This document shows positions 30,501-38,261 of a stretch of 64,000 bases of DNA, piece by piece. Within the stretch, counting starts at the first letter, position 1. Each line of letters opens with the position of its first letter. Below the pieces are notes generated by a model. It ran no database searches. It was not told where the DNA came from and was given only the letters and a program-made list of their open reading frames with translations. The stretch is from contig NZ_JBMPGS010000004.1 of the NCBI RefSeq assembly GCF_049680855.1, positions 231,500 through 295,499 on the forward strand, written 5' to 3'. The stretch is from Salinimicrobium sp049680855. Lineage in GTDB: Bacteria; Bacteroidota; Bacteroidia; Flavobacteriales; Flavobacteriaceae. A program made the position numbers and the translations under genes.

Positions 30501-31861
30501 CTAAAATGCTGAAATCAGGAGAAGGCTTTACCATGAAAGGATCAATGAACATTGCTGTTGAGGATTCTGAAAGACAGGGAATCTTCCAGAATTATACATT
30601 TAAAGGATTCCCTAATAATGGAGATGTATATTTAAGAACTTCCTATCCAAATCAAAATTACCTAACGGGAAACCCTTATCCTTCTGCCATTGATTCTCAC
30701 CTTTTTATAGACGAGAATGAGCCGTATATAAACGGTGCTATTTATTACTGGCATCATTTCGCAGGAAAATCTCATTACCTTGAACAGTATGTAGGCGGTT
30801 ACGCAGTTTACAACAAAGCCCTCAGCCTTCCGGCAAAATCTGTAGATTCAAGAATAGACAATTCAGATCCTAACAGAAGCGGCCAAAAGGTGCCGGGAAG
30901 ATATGTACCCGTCGCCCAGGGATTTTTTGTAAACACTTCAAAAAGTGGAGATGTTGCCACCAATCCAAACCCTCAAAGCGGCCAGATTAAATTTACGAAT
31001 GAAATGCGCCTTTTTGTTTCAGAAGAAAATAAAAGAGATTCTCAATTTTTGAAGCCTGAGTCCAAACCGGAAAAACAGGCATCTTATACTGAAGATAACC
31101 GATACAAAATTCTGCTCAACCTCAACTCTCCTCAAGGTTACTGGAGACAGATTGGTGTCACTGCAGATGTTTCTACTTCCGCCGGGTTTGATTACGGCTA
31201 TGACGCACCAATTCTGGACAAAGACAAAGAAGATATGTTCTGGATAATTGATGGGGAGGAATATGTAATACAGGCCGTACCCGATTTCAATGTAGAACGA
31301 GTTCTTCCAATTGGGCTTGTAATTGCTGAAGAAAAAGAATTCAGCATAGAAATTGACCGACTGGAAAACATGCCTGATGACGTGCAAATATTCATTCGTA
31401 ATAATTCTGACAGCACTTACCATGATCTTAGAAAAGGACGTTTTAGAGATACCATAGCTCCGGGATACTATGGAGACAGGTATGATCTCGTTTTCCAGGA
31501 ACCGGTGGCCGATGTGGATGAAGGAGAAGACGAAAATGATGAAAGTGACGACGATGAAAATGATGATGACACCGGTGATAAGGAAAATGGAGAAGATGAC
31601 GAAAATAATACTCCTAAAGGAGATTATCTTGAATTGTTCTTCTCCGGTGAAGACAACGAAATCACCATTCTTAATCCATACCTGATTCCTATCTATTCAG
31701 GAACCTTATATACCGTTTCAGGACAGAAAGTTCAGGATTTTCATCAAATTCCGTCTAAAGAAGTTGCAAAACTAAAGGTACAACAAAATCCGAGAGGCGT
31801 TTATATTATAAGCCTGCAACTGGAACAGGGAACCAAATCCATAAAACTAATTAAAGAATGA
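24560..31861 (+). CDS. Giant secreted surface protein: SprB, HYR, PKD-like and LamG domains, T9SS-like C-terminus
   Basis: 2433 residues with an N-terminal signal sequence (about 1-26). One SprB-type repeat (about 32-110) and one divergent HYR unit are followed by six near-identical 79-residue HYR repeats (193-666) and two diverged ones (to about 825). Then come three or more SprB-type repeats (GNYSVTVTDENGCE and GNYSVTVTDANGCS), a PKD-like module and more SprB-type repeats. A LamG domain (about 1533-1700) and a C-terminal block follow that are homologous to the preceding gene, including WSSPVIKEAG and YWHHFAGKSHYL. An acidic linker (about 2315-2350) leads to a type A-like T9SS domain with ITILNP, VSGQK and GVYIISLQL. 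Relative to its neighbour it lacks about 10 residues after VLAEG and 2 after SQFL. SprB repeats suggest a gliding/adhesion role, but this is inference. Confidence 0.82.
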   Translation: MGKKTTRFKLCLFSLLSGCLMFLMAFQSSEITISLDNLTNVLCPNGKTGSISVSVSGGTGSLSYSWTGPENFASSSQDLSNLAPGTYRLKVTDQTTPTPLSRTAEFTVIQEDLEAPVLNAPAQKTFSADAGKCTNSTVSLGSPQMSDNCSVTSIQNDAPMVFPVGETIVTWTAKDAFGNSTTDTQLIIITDDEKPTITAPADISVSADAGNCSATNVSLGSETANDNCGVQTVSHDAPTSFPLGNTIVTWTVTDDAGNTQNDTQLVTITDDEKPTITAPVDISVSADAGSCSATNVSLGSETANDNCEVQTVSHDAPASFPLGNTTVTWTVIDDAGNTQTDTQLVTVTDDEKPTITAPADISVSADAGSCSATNVSLGSETANDNCGIQTVSHDAPTSFPLGNTTVTWTVTDDAGNTQNDTQLVTVTDDEKPTITAPADIAVSADAGSCNATNVSLGSETANDNCGVQTVSHDAPASFPLGNTTVTWTVTDDAGNTQTDTQLVTVTDDEKPTIAAPADISVSADAGSCNATNISLGSETANDNCGIQTVSHDAPASFPLGNTTVTWTVTDDAGNIKTDTQLVTVTDDEKPTITAPADISVSADAGSCSATNVSLGSETANDNCGVQTVSHDAPASFPLGNTTVTWTVTDDAGNTKTDTQLVTVTDDEAPVITVGADLNVENEPGTCSASVNVPAATTTDNCSVGSPTATRSDGKNLSAKYPVGTTTLTWSVVDDAGNPAAQVKQKVMVTDSEPPKIPVLEDILSGCEVTISAPTTSDNCAGSITGTTTDPLTYSTPGTYTVNWSFDDNNGNVVNVPQEVTIDPVKGEILSVENVLCNGFSTGKVTVSGSGGNAPYTYTWARLGMGATKENLSAGTYSVVISDSQGCESTPLEVVITEPDSFLEITEISFISGCYMESNATATVQVTGGTGNYTYLWSDGQTGQTAEGLSSGNYSVTVTDENGCEAAKEVNITAPEELTIPIISTTQTNSFGTATGTATANVRGGTAPYTFTWSNGATGQIIRNLAAGNYSVTVTDANGCSYSEEFSIVDPLESAILPTSMCLDEEGGIRTSTFETEFVRGGTAPYTYSWTFGEGASLPDGTKGSGVHVVDYTSTGNKVITLTVKDKNGLTYEETFQHYVGECFEACGETQNLDFDLETFYVGKEDQTPLSGSECSTYTGKKYIYLKVAKNSNAYNPNVEFIYTITDLNDGGSVVDVQEITGCIDVGGDGKIPEIFRVGEIPNWSCGYSIRIENFYMSWTNNSKKKCGDVRRMMCVSTNENDEIYFPLYASATSNNLLCYGDTSGVITVTAAGGIGAREFRLSKDGAVVRDWQTEKTFRELGAGTYTATVRDEELDTYTTQELIISEPQNPLTVTKPMVKTSVTCYGGSDGTATVEVSGGTPFSTGEPYIFVWSNSQTTATATGLAAGEHSVTILDANGCEVTEYVTIEQPEQTQANAGTDQTLTCGVTTTKIGKDIPEDETGHWEVVNGPSGWSLEDANSAQTVFKGNIGTYTLRWTESCGSRDDVKITISDCSTIDFDGENDYIEFGDNYKMTGEFSLEAWIKLKSVTGIKTVLSKRDFSNLSNGGYDLVVDNGLPKFRWNGNSVDSPHAIDTSRWYHLAVTSGSDGTILYIDGIEVATGSQATPATAANAFLLGGLFDSSAPFTSANLFHGWIEEVRIWSTELNIEQIRFMMNQKLVSNNGLVRGAIIPINVPGNLSWNNLQGYYHLEKVQNGFAIGETTTSIDGKLRNITTIQEHSAPLPYDTKSNGNWWDTNLSSTPWIYGEGTWDAPYSAGVNNDKIKWNIVRISTDVYTEQNAEVLGLLVADDETLLVEGSVSQTSGNALSVSHYLGLDGTIDLNGESQLVQFEKSIAEGNGHVERDQQGTASSYNYNYWSSPVIKEAGNTTYRVADVLAEGNKNGKTVPVKFGDGPFYVEHNSDPNHILISNYWINGFFPDDREENANKYSAWKQLGSNPTDPAKMLKSGEGFTMKGSMNIAVEDSERQGIFQNYTFKGFPNNGDVYLRTSYPNQNYLTGNPYPSAIDSHLFIDENEPYINGAIYYWHHFAGKSHYLEQYVGGYAVYNKALSLPAKSVDSRIDNSDPNRSGQKVPGRYVPVAQGFFVNTSKSGDVATNPNPQSGQIKFTNEMRLFVSEENKRDSQFLKPESKPEKQASYTEDNRYKILLNLNSPQGYWRQIGVTADVSTSAGFDYGYDAPILDKDKEDMFWIIDGEEYVIQAVPDFNVERVLPIGLVIAEEKEFSIEIDRLENMPDDVQIFIRNNSDSTYHDLRKGRFRDTIAPGYYGDRYDLVFQEPVADVDEGEDENDESDDDENDDDTGDKENGEDDENNTPKGDYLELFFSGEDNEITILNPYLIPIYSGTLYTVSGQKVQDFHQIPSKEVAKLKVQQNPRGVYIISLQLEQGTKSIKLIKE
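25136..26557 (+). repeat. Six in-frame tandem 237-bp repeats (HYR-type, 79 residues each)
   Basis: Unit boundaries at 25136, 25373, 25610, 25847, 26084 and 26321, each opening GAAAAGCCAAC. The copies differ by a few bases and are similar even at silent sites. Each encodes EKPTI.APADISVSADAG.C...DNC...FPLGNTTVTWTVTDDAGN. Units before and after are diverged HYR modules. Confidence 0.97.
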
Positions 31862-31889
31862 TCTAAAAATGTGCTTTTGGAAGCACTTC

Positions 31890-32519
31890 CTAGCCTTTAT
31901 ATTTTAGCGGTAGATGCACAACTTTTTTTGTTTCAAAAAAATCCTCTTTAAAGTAATCCTGAAGATCATAAACGCTTGCTTTCGGATAATTTTCCAGCTC
32001 TTCAGTGAGATCGCCGCCTTTAAGATATAAAATGCCGTTTTTTAGCTCATGTTTACTTTCTTTGGCAATTTTCCCTTTCACCCAGTGCACAAAAGTAGGC
32101 ATAACGGCCACTGCCCTGCTTACAATAAAATCAAAGTGCCCAGGAATTTCTTCCACACGTGCATTTGTAGTATGAACATTTTTCAGTTTAAGTCCTTCGG
32201 AAACTTCGTTCACCACTTTTATTTTTTTGCCGATGCTATCCACCAGATGGAAATTAGTTTCAGGAAAAAGAATGGCTAAAGGAATTCCCGGAAAGCCACC
32301 GCCCGTTCCCACGTCCAGAATCGAAGCCCCCGGCCGGAATTTTTGAACCTTTGCAATTCCCAAAGAATGCAATACATGACGAAGGTACAATTCATCAATA
32401 TCCTTTCTGGACACTACATTTATTTTAAGATTCCAGTCCTGGTACAGATCTTGTAACGCTTCAAATTTTAATCTTTGGTCTTCAGAAATTTCAGGAAAAT
32501 ACGCTCGAATTAACTCCAA
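31890..32519 (-). CDS. rsmG: 16S rRNA (guanine527-N7)-methyltransferase
   Basis: SAM-dependent methyltransferase for G527 of 16S rRNA, 209 residues. The SAM-binding motif ILDVGTGGGFPGIPLAILFP sits at about 68-87, preceded by the family's NVVSRKDIDELYLRHVLHSL. The start is the TTG at 32519 (MELIRAYFP, matching homologue N-termini); there is no in-frame ATG close upstream. Convergent with the giant surface-protein gene, with only 28 bp between the stops. Divergent from the desaturase. Confidence 0.94.
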   Translation of the reverse strand: MELIRAYFPEISEDQRLKFEALQDLYQDWNLKINVVSRKDIDELYLRHVLHSLGIAKVQKFRPGASILDVGTGGGFPGIPLAILFPETNFHLVDSIGKKIKVVNEVSEGLKLKNVHTTNARVEEIPGHFDFIVSRAVAVMPTFVHWVKGKIAKESKHELKNGILYLKGGDLTEELENYPKASVYDLQDYFKEDFFETKKVVHLPLKYKG

Positions 32520-32631
32520 TGTTTTTATTTTTATAGCAAAAGTAAAGAAAATCAGCGAAGTTAATTTCAGGCTTTCCTTCCACGAAAGGAATTTTATGTT
32601 TTACCTTTGTCTTTTAACTACATACTTATAA

Positions 32632-33732
32632 ATGAATCAAACAAGCATACGTTTTTCCCGAACAGATTCGGCTAAATTCTTTAAAACTTTGAATAAGAGG
32701 GTAAACTCCTATTTTAAAGAAAACAATATTTCAAAAACCGGAAACTGGAAACTACACCTTAAAGCGGTGGTTATGTTTTCACTTTTTCTCACTCCATACT
32801 TCCTTATTCTAACTCTGGATATTTCCCAGTGGTGGATGCTTTTACTAACCATTGTCATGGGTGTAGGAATGGCTGGCGTAGGCATGAACATCATGCATGA
32901 CGGCAACCATGGCTCCTACTCTTCCAAAAAATGGGTGAATAAATTTATGGGCGGCACCATCTATGTCCTTGCAGGAAATGTTTACAACTGGCAGGTACAA
33001 CACAACGTTCTTCACCATACGTACACCAACATTCACGGGCATGATGAAGACCTCGATGCCGGTAGGATCATCAGGTTTTCTAAGCATGCAAAATGGCATA
33101 AATTCCATAGGTTTCAGCAGTATTATTCTGTTTTCCTTTATGGATTGTTAACCTTTAACTGGGCCATTACCACTGATTTTAAACAGACAAAAAGATATTT
33201 AGCCAAAAAACTTTCCTACGGAAAAATGCCAAATCCTGTGGCACAATGGAGCATAGTAGCTATTACCAAATTGCTTTATATAAGTATCTGGATTGTTATC
33301 CCAATGCTTATTCTTTCCATTGCCTGGTGGAAAATCCTGATTGGATTTTTTATTATGCACTATACTGCCGGACTCATCTTAAGCATTGTTTTCCAGTTGG
33401 CACACGTAGTAAAGCAAACTGATATGCCTTTACCAGACGATACCGGTTCCATGAAAAATACCTGGGCCATTCACCAGCTATTCACCACTGTGAATTTTTC
33501 TACCAATAACCGAATTGTAAACTGGTTTACCGGCGGATTAAACCATCAGGTAGAACATCATATTTTCCCGAACATTAGTCACATTCACTACAATAAAATC
33601 TCTGAAATTGTGAAGGAAACAGCAAAAGAATGCCAGTTGCCTTACAACGAATATAAAACTACCCGCGCAGCAATTATAGCTCATTTTAAACATTTGAAAG
33701 AAATGGGAGCCAAACCTGCAATTTCAGCTTAA
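32632..33732 (+). CDS. Membrane fatty acid desaturase (front-end/acyl-CoA type)
   Basis: 366 residues. Three histidine boxes bind the di-iron centre: HDGNH (89-93), HNVLHH (124-129) and HQVEHH (305-310). The Gln-containing third box is typical of the delta-5/6 'front-end' and linoleoyl-CoA-type desaturases, but there is no cytochrome b5 domain, so an external electron donor is needed. Hydrophobic segments lie at about 45-85 and 205-258. Double-bond position cannot be read from sequence. It is followed 21 bp later by the aminotransferase gene; co-transcription is possible. Confidence 0.88.
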   Translation: MNQTSIRFSRTDSAKFFKTLNKRVNSYFKENNISKTGNWKLHLKAVVMFSLFLTPYFLILTLDISQWWMLLLTIVMGVGMAGVGMNIMHDGNHGSYSSKKWVNKFMGGTIYVLAGNVYNWQVQHNVLHHTYTNIHGHDEDLDAGRIIRFSKHAKWHKFHRFQQYYSVFLYGLLTFNWAITTDFKQTKRYLAKKLSYGKMPNPVAQWSIVAITKLLYISIWIVIPMLILSIAWWKILIGFFIMHYTAGLILSIVFQLAHVVKQTDMPLPDDTGSMKNTWAIHQLFTTVNFSTNNRIVNWFTGGLNHQVEHHIFPNISHIHYNKISEIVKETAKECQLPYNEYKTTRAAIIAHFKHLKEMGAKPAISA

Positions 33733-33753
33733 CAGAAAAAAACCAACCAACAA

Positions 33754-34935
33754 ATGCATTTATCTGACAGAATTAACAACATGTCCACGTCCCAAACTTT
33801 GGCGATGGCAGCAAAGTCTCGCGAGTTACGTGCAGAAGGAAAAGACATCATCGGCCTTAGTTTAGGAGAACCCGACTTTAACACACCCGATTTTATTAAA
33901 GAAGCAGCCGTTAAAGCAATTAATGAAAATTATAATTCCTACACTCCTGTAGATGGTTATGTAGAGCTTAAAGACGCGATCATCACCAAATTCAAACGGG
34001 ATAATAACCTTACGTATGATCGTTCCCAGATCGTAGTTTCAACCGGCGCTAAACAATCTTTAGCCAATATCGCCATGGTGATGCTTAATCCCGGAGACGA
34101 GGTGATTCTGCCCTGCCCTTATTGGGTGAGTTATGCCGAAATAGTGAAATTAGCCGAAGGTGTCCCGGTAGAAGTCAGGACCGGGGTTGAAAGTAATTTC
34201 AAGATGACACCGCAGCAACTGGAAGAAGCGATCACACCAAAGACAAAAATGTTGTGGTACAGTTCTCCTTCCAATCCCAGCGGGATGGTTTACAGCAAAG
34301 AAGAATTGCGAGGCCTGGCAGATGTTTTAGCGAAACATCCTGATATTGTGGTGGTAAGCGATGAGATCTACGAACATATTAACTTCGTGGGAAAACATGC
34401 TTCTATGGCACAGTTTGAAGACATGTATGATCGCGTGGTAACAGTCAACGGAGTTTCAAAAGCCTTCGCCATGACCGGCTGGAGGATTGGATACATTGGT
34501 GCGCCTGCCGAAATTGCCCGTGCCTGTAATAAAATGCAGGGCCAAATTACCAGCGGCGCCAACTGTATCGCTCAAAGAGCCGTTATAACCGCATTGGAAG
34601 CACCAGTATCCAACATTCAATTTATGATCGATAAGTTCAAAGAACGAAGAAAGCTTATCATTGATCTCATGACAGAGATTGAGGGATTTGTAATTACAGA
34701 ACCCGAAGGTGCTTTTTACGTGTTCCCAGATATCTCTCATTTCTTCGGAAAAACGATCAAAGGGCACAAAATAAACGACGCTACAGATTTTTCCATGTTC
34801 CTTTTGGAAGAAGCTTTAGTTGCGACCGTAACAGGAGATGCCTTTGGAAGTCCGAATTGTATTCGGTTTTCTTATGCAGCCAGCGAAGCTCAAATAAAAG
34901 AAGCTATGCAGCGCATCAAAAATGCCCTTTCTTAA
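33754..34935 (+). CDS. aspC: Class I PLP-dependent aminotransferase (aspartate aminotransferase type)
   Basis: 393 residues, subfamily I-gamma aspartate/prephenate aminotransferase-like. The PLP Schiff-base lysine is K236 in VNGVSKAFAMTGWRIGY. SDEIYE (202-207) supplies the Asp that contacts the pyridine nitrogen and Tyr206; SNPSG (around 173-177) holds the conserved Asn. N-terminal GLSLGEPDFNTP is typical. The most likely reaction is aspartate + 2-oxoglutarate to oxaloacetate + glutamate; the exact amino acid range is not provable here. A terminator follows. Confidence 0.88.
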   Translation: MHLSDRINNMSTSQTLAMAAKSRELRAEGKDIIGLSLGEPDFNTPDFIKEAAVKAINENYNSYTPVDGYVELKDAIITKFKRDNNLTYDRSQIVVSTGAKQSLANIAMVMLNPGDEVILPCPYWVSYAEIVKLAEGVPVEVRTGVESNFKMTPQQLEEAITPKTKMLWYSSPSNPSGMVYSKEELRGLADVLAKHPDIVVVSDEIYEHINFVGKHASMAQFEDMYDRVVTVNGVSKAFAMTGWRIGYIGAPAEIARACNKMQGQITSGANCIAQRAVITALEAPVSNIQFMIDKFKERRKLIIDLMTEIEGFVITEPEGAFYVFPDISHFFGKTIKGHKINDATDFSMFLLEEALVATVTGDAFGSPNCIRFSYAASEAQIKEAMQRIKNALS

Positions 34936-34964
34936 GCAAATTAATTTTGTCGAATATTAGGATT

Positions 34965-35003
34965 CAAAAAATCCCCTTTCCTGAAAGTGAGGGGATTTTT
35001 TTT
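34965..35003. terminator. Intrinsic terminator after the aminotransferase
   Basis: AAAAATCCCCT (34966-34976) pairs with AGGGGATTTTT (34990-35000), with inner CTTTC/GAAAG pairing possible. The stem is flanked by A- and T-runs and so could work on both strands. Confidence 0.8.
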
Positions 35004-35286
35004 GCATCAAAAAGCCGATTCTTCAGAAGAAAAAGTGCCAAAAATTACACTTCAGAAGTTACAATATCTTCAGAAAATATTCTGAATAGAAAAAAGATAT
35101 AAAAAGCACCTTTCCGAAGCTGTTTATCTACATAATCTTGTATAAAAACACCATTTTTGAATGGGCAGGAACAAGTATTCTTAAAAAAGTGCTATTCATT
35201 AAAGATAACTGGCAGTCAATTAGCTTTAGAAGAAGAATTTGCAGAAAGTCCGCTTAAAATACCATTTTTGAATATGTTTTTTATCA
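35004..35286. other. Gene-free spacer between terminator and trkH
   Basis: Convergent intergenic region with no credible gene. It contains two copies of ACCATTTTTGAAT (about 35151-35163 and 35264-35276), half-palindromes of the AAAATG/CATTTT family found across the window. The second copy ends next to the trkH stop and a T-rich tract. Confidence 0.5.
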
Positions 35287-36783
35287 TTATCTGTTTCTCC
35301 AGAAGAATGGGGTAAGCAGGATAAGCACAGTAAATAATTCAAGCCTCCCGATAAGCATTAGAAAAGCACACCACCATTTTCCCGCGGCGGGAAGTACATC
35401 AAAGTTATTTACAGGACCCAGGCTTCCAAAGGCTGGACCAATATTTCCCAGGGAAGAAGCTGCGCCGCCTATGGCAGTTTCCAGGTCTAGCCCTAGAGCA
35501 GCCAGCACGACAGCTCCAATAATAAAGGAAAGCATATATAGGATGAAAAACCCAAGGACATTAAAAACAATTTCATTCCCGATGGCTTTTCCATTGAATC
35601 TTACCGGTAAAATAGCGCTGGGATGAAGGGTTCTTTTAAATTCTGCGAGTCCGTTTTTGATCATGATCACGTGCCGCATCACCTTTACACCACCCGCAGT
35701 GGAACCGGCGGAACCTCCTAGAAAAAATAATCCGAAGAAAAGAACGGTCAAAAATGTGGTCCACAAGGTATAATCTGCAGTAACAAATCCTGTAGTGGTA
35801 ACGATTGCCAGCACCTGGAACAGGGAGTGACGAAAGCCACTTTCTGCCCTACCAAGCACCATAGGATGATCAATGGAAGATAATCCCAAATCTGCACTAA
35901 AATAGATTACCACAGAGGAAATAATAGTGAATGTAGCAATAAAAATACCGTACCACTTAAATTCTTCATCATGCAAAACTCGCTGCACTTTTCCCTTGAA
36001 GGCGAAATAGTTGATCACGAAATTTGTTCCGGCTATGAACATAAAAAAAATGATGATGTACTGTATCATCGGGTTATCATTCCAATAAGCAACGCTTGCA
36101 TTTTTGGTTGAAAATCCGCCGGTAGATAAGGTACTCAGCGCATGATTTACGGCATCAAACATGTTCATTCCTGCTACCTTAAGCAAAATAGCTTCGGCCA
36201 CCGTGAGTCCCACGTAAATGAACCACAATCTTTTTGCGGTATCAGTAATCCTGGGCTTTAATTTATCTGCACTGGGGCCGGGAGCTTCAGCACTAAAAAG
36301 CTGCATTCCACCTATTCCCAGCAATGGCAAAATAGCAATGGCCAGTACGATGATTCCCATACCGCCTATCCAGTGGGTTAAACTCCTCCAGAACAAAACG
36401 CCTTCAGGAATTGATTCAATATCATTTAAAATTGAAGCACCTGTGGTCGTATAACCACTCATGGTCTCAAAAAAGGCATTTGTGAAGGAAGGAATACTTT
36501 CAGAAATAACATAAGGAAGTGTTCCGCTTAAGGCCATAAAGATCCATCCGAAGGAAACTACAATGTAACCTTCGCGCTTCTTAATTTCCTTACGGTGCCC
36601 GCGAGTATTGTACATCAAGAACATGCCGGAAAGCAGTGTGATCAAGGATGCTGCAGAAATTTGCATGGTAACCCCGTCTTCATAATACCAGCTTACAAGT
36701 GCGGCTGTTAACATGAATCCGCCGTTGCACAGCAACAGCAGCCCCATGATATGAAAAATTATCTGGTAGTTAAGACGTGGCAT
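35287..36783 (-). CDS. trkH: TrkH-family potassium uptake channel subunit
   Basis: 498 residues with about ten membrane helices. The superfamily of K+ transporters has four pseudo-repeated pore loops; visible ones include SGYTTTGASIL, STGGFSTKNASV, ATTTGFVTADY and ASSLGNIGPAFG, each with the selectivity-filter glycine. Moves K+ (with Na+ or H+ coupling in some members) across the inner membrane, gated by the cytosolic TrkA ring. The start codon overlaps the trkA stop by one base (TAATG), so translation is coupled. Confidence 0.93.
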   Translation of the reverse strand: MPRLNYQIIFHIMGLLLLCNGGFMLTAALVSWYYEDGVTMQISAASLITLLSGMFLMYNTRGHRKEIKKREGYIVVSFGWIFMALSGTLPYVISESIPSFTNAFFETMSGYTTTGASILNDIESIPEGVLFWRSLTHWIGGMGIIVLAIAILPLLGIGGMQLFSAEAPGPSADKLKPRITDTAKRLWFIYVGLTVAEAILLKVAGMNMFDAVNHALSTLSTGGFSTKNASVAYWNDNPMIQYIIIFFMFIAGTNFVINYFAFKGKVQRVLHDEEFKWYGIFIATFTIISSVVIYFSADLGLSSIDHPMVLGRAESGFRHSLFQVLAIVTTTGFVTADYTLWTTFLTVLFFGLFFLGGSAGSTAGGVKVMRHVIMIKNGLAEFKRTLHPSAILPVRFNGKAIGNEIVFNVLGFFILYMLSFIIGAVVLAALGLDLETAIGGAASSLGNIGPAFGSLGPVNNFDVLPAAGKWWCAFLMLIGRLELFTVLILLTPFFWRNR

Positions 36784-38132
36784 TAAAGAAACATTTTTTC
36801 CACTTTACTAATAGAGCGTGGTAATGAACAAACAACCACCCGATCCCCGGGCTGAATACGAAAATCTCCCAGAGCAATTTGCCCTTCTCCTTCTCTTATC
36901 ACGCCTCCAATAATTGCAGAGCGCGGAAAGTCAAGATCCTTAATCTTTTTGTCGCTGGCTTTGGAAGTAGGTTTAACAATGAATTCGAGTAGTTCTGCAT
37001 TCATGTTGTTCAGCTTTGTCATCGCCACAACCTCTCCCTTTCTTATATATCTAAAAATATTATTTGCCGCCAGTAATTTTTTATTAATAAGAGTATCGAT
37101 CCCTATAGAATGGCTTAACTGAAAGTAATCCATATTCTCTACCAACGCGATCGTTCTTTTAACGCTTTTGGATTTTGCGACAAGGCAGGTCATAATGTTT
37201 GTTTCAGAATTTCCTGTTACCGCGATAAAGGCATCCATATCCTGAATATTCTCTTCATCTAAAAGCTCCACATTCCTTCCGTCACCATGAATTACAAGTG
37301 CCTTCGGAAGTTCATCTGCCAGGTCAAAGGCTTTATTTTTATTATTTTCAATAAGTTTCACCCTGAAATTGTTCTGGCAAAGATCTCTAGTCGTTTTCTT
37401 CCCGATTTTACTACCTCCCAGGATCATAACATTTTTGATATCCTGTTTTACTTTTCCCGTAAGCTTGTATAGCTCATCCACACCACCTCTGGTGGTCACA
37501 AAATAAACCTGGTCTCCTTCCTTAAATTGTGTATCTCCTCTAGGGATCAATGTGTACTGCGTTCCAAAACGCTGGATCGCGATAGGCATGAAATGCAGTC
37601 CCGGAAAGATTTTCGCTGCTTCCTTCACTGTTTTTCCAACAAAAGCTGCAGTCCTGGATAAATTCAATCCCACCATGGTAAGGGCGCCATCTTCAAACTC
37701 ATAGCTATCATTAAAGGCAGACTGGTTAAGCAAAAGTTCGATCTCCCGAGCGGCAAGCGCTTCAGGGGAAATTAGCTCATCAATTCCGAACCTTACGAAA
37801 CCTATTTCCTCTTTATTTTCAAGAAATTCGGTATTAGCAATCCTTGCAATAGTACGTTTGGCTCCAAGTTGTTTCGCCAGGACACAGGTGGTAATATTAG
37901 TTGTTTCGCTAGAAGTAACTGCTATCAAAAGATCTACGTTCTTTACGTGTGCATCTTTCAATACATTAATTGACGTTGCATCTCCCTTTATTGTCCTAAT
38001 ATCCAAATGGGTATCAGCATACATCAGGTGATCTTTACTGTTGTCGATCAAGGTTATATCCTGGGATTCATAAGAGAGCAATTTTGCTAAATGAAACCCA
38101 ACCTCACCGGCACCGGCAATTATTATCTTCAT
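36783..38132 (-). CDS. trkA: Trk potassium transporter regulatory subunit TrkA
   Basis: 449 residues, peripheral NAD(H)-binding gating subunit. There are two tandem RCK units, each a Rossmann domain plus a TrkA_C domain. The first nucleotide-binding motif GAGEVG is at 7-12; the second, ILGGSKIGKKT, starts near 235. The conserved acidic residue that binds ribose follows the second strand in each. Forms an operon with trkH, overlapping by one base. Divergent from ubiE with about 130 bp between starts. Confidence 0.94.
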   Translation of the reverse strand: MKIIIAGAGEVGFHLAKLLSYESQDITLIDNSKDHLMYADTHLDIRTIKGDATSINVLKDAHVKNVDLLIAVTSSETTNITTCVLAKQLGAKRTIARIANTEFLENKEEIGFVRFGIDELISPEALAAREIELLLNQSAFNDSYEFEDGALTMVGLNLSRTAAFVGKTVKEAAKIFPGLHFMPIAIQRFGTQYTLIPRGDTQFKEGDQVYFVTTRGGVDELYKLTGKVKQDIKNVMILGGSKIGKKTTRDLCQNNFRVKLIENNKNKAFDLADELPKALVIHGDGRNVELLDEENIQDMDAFIAVTGNSETNIMTCLVAKSKSVKRTIALVENMDYFQLSHSIGIDTLINKKLLAANNIFRYIRKGEVVAMTKLNNMNAELLEFIVKPTSKASDKKIKDLDFPRSAIIGGVIREGEGQIALGDFRIQPGDRVVVCSLPRSISKVEKMFL

Positions 38133-38261
38133 AGGAATTATAAATCAAGAATAACAAAGGTATGATATTTCATTGAACCAAAACAAACTACCATTTTATA
38201 AAAAGGAATTCAAAAGAAGGCTATTAGATGATAACTTGTATCTTTGGGCAAAAATTTGCAA

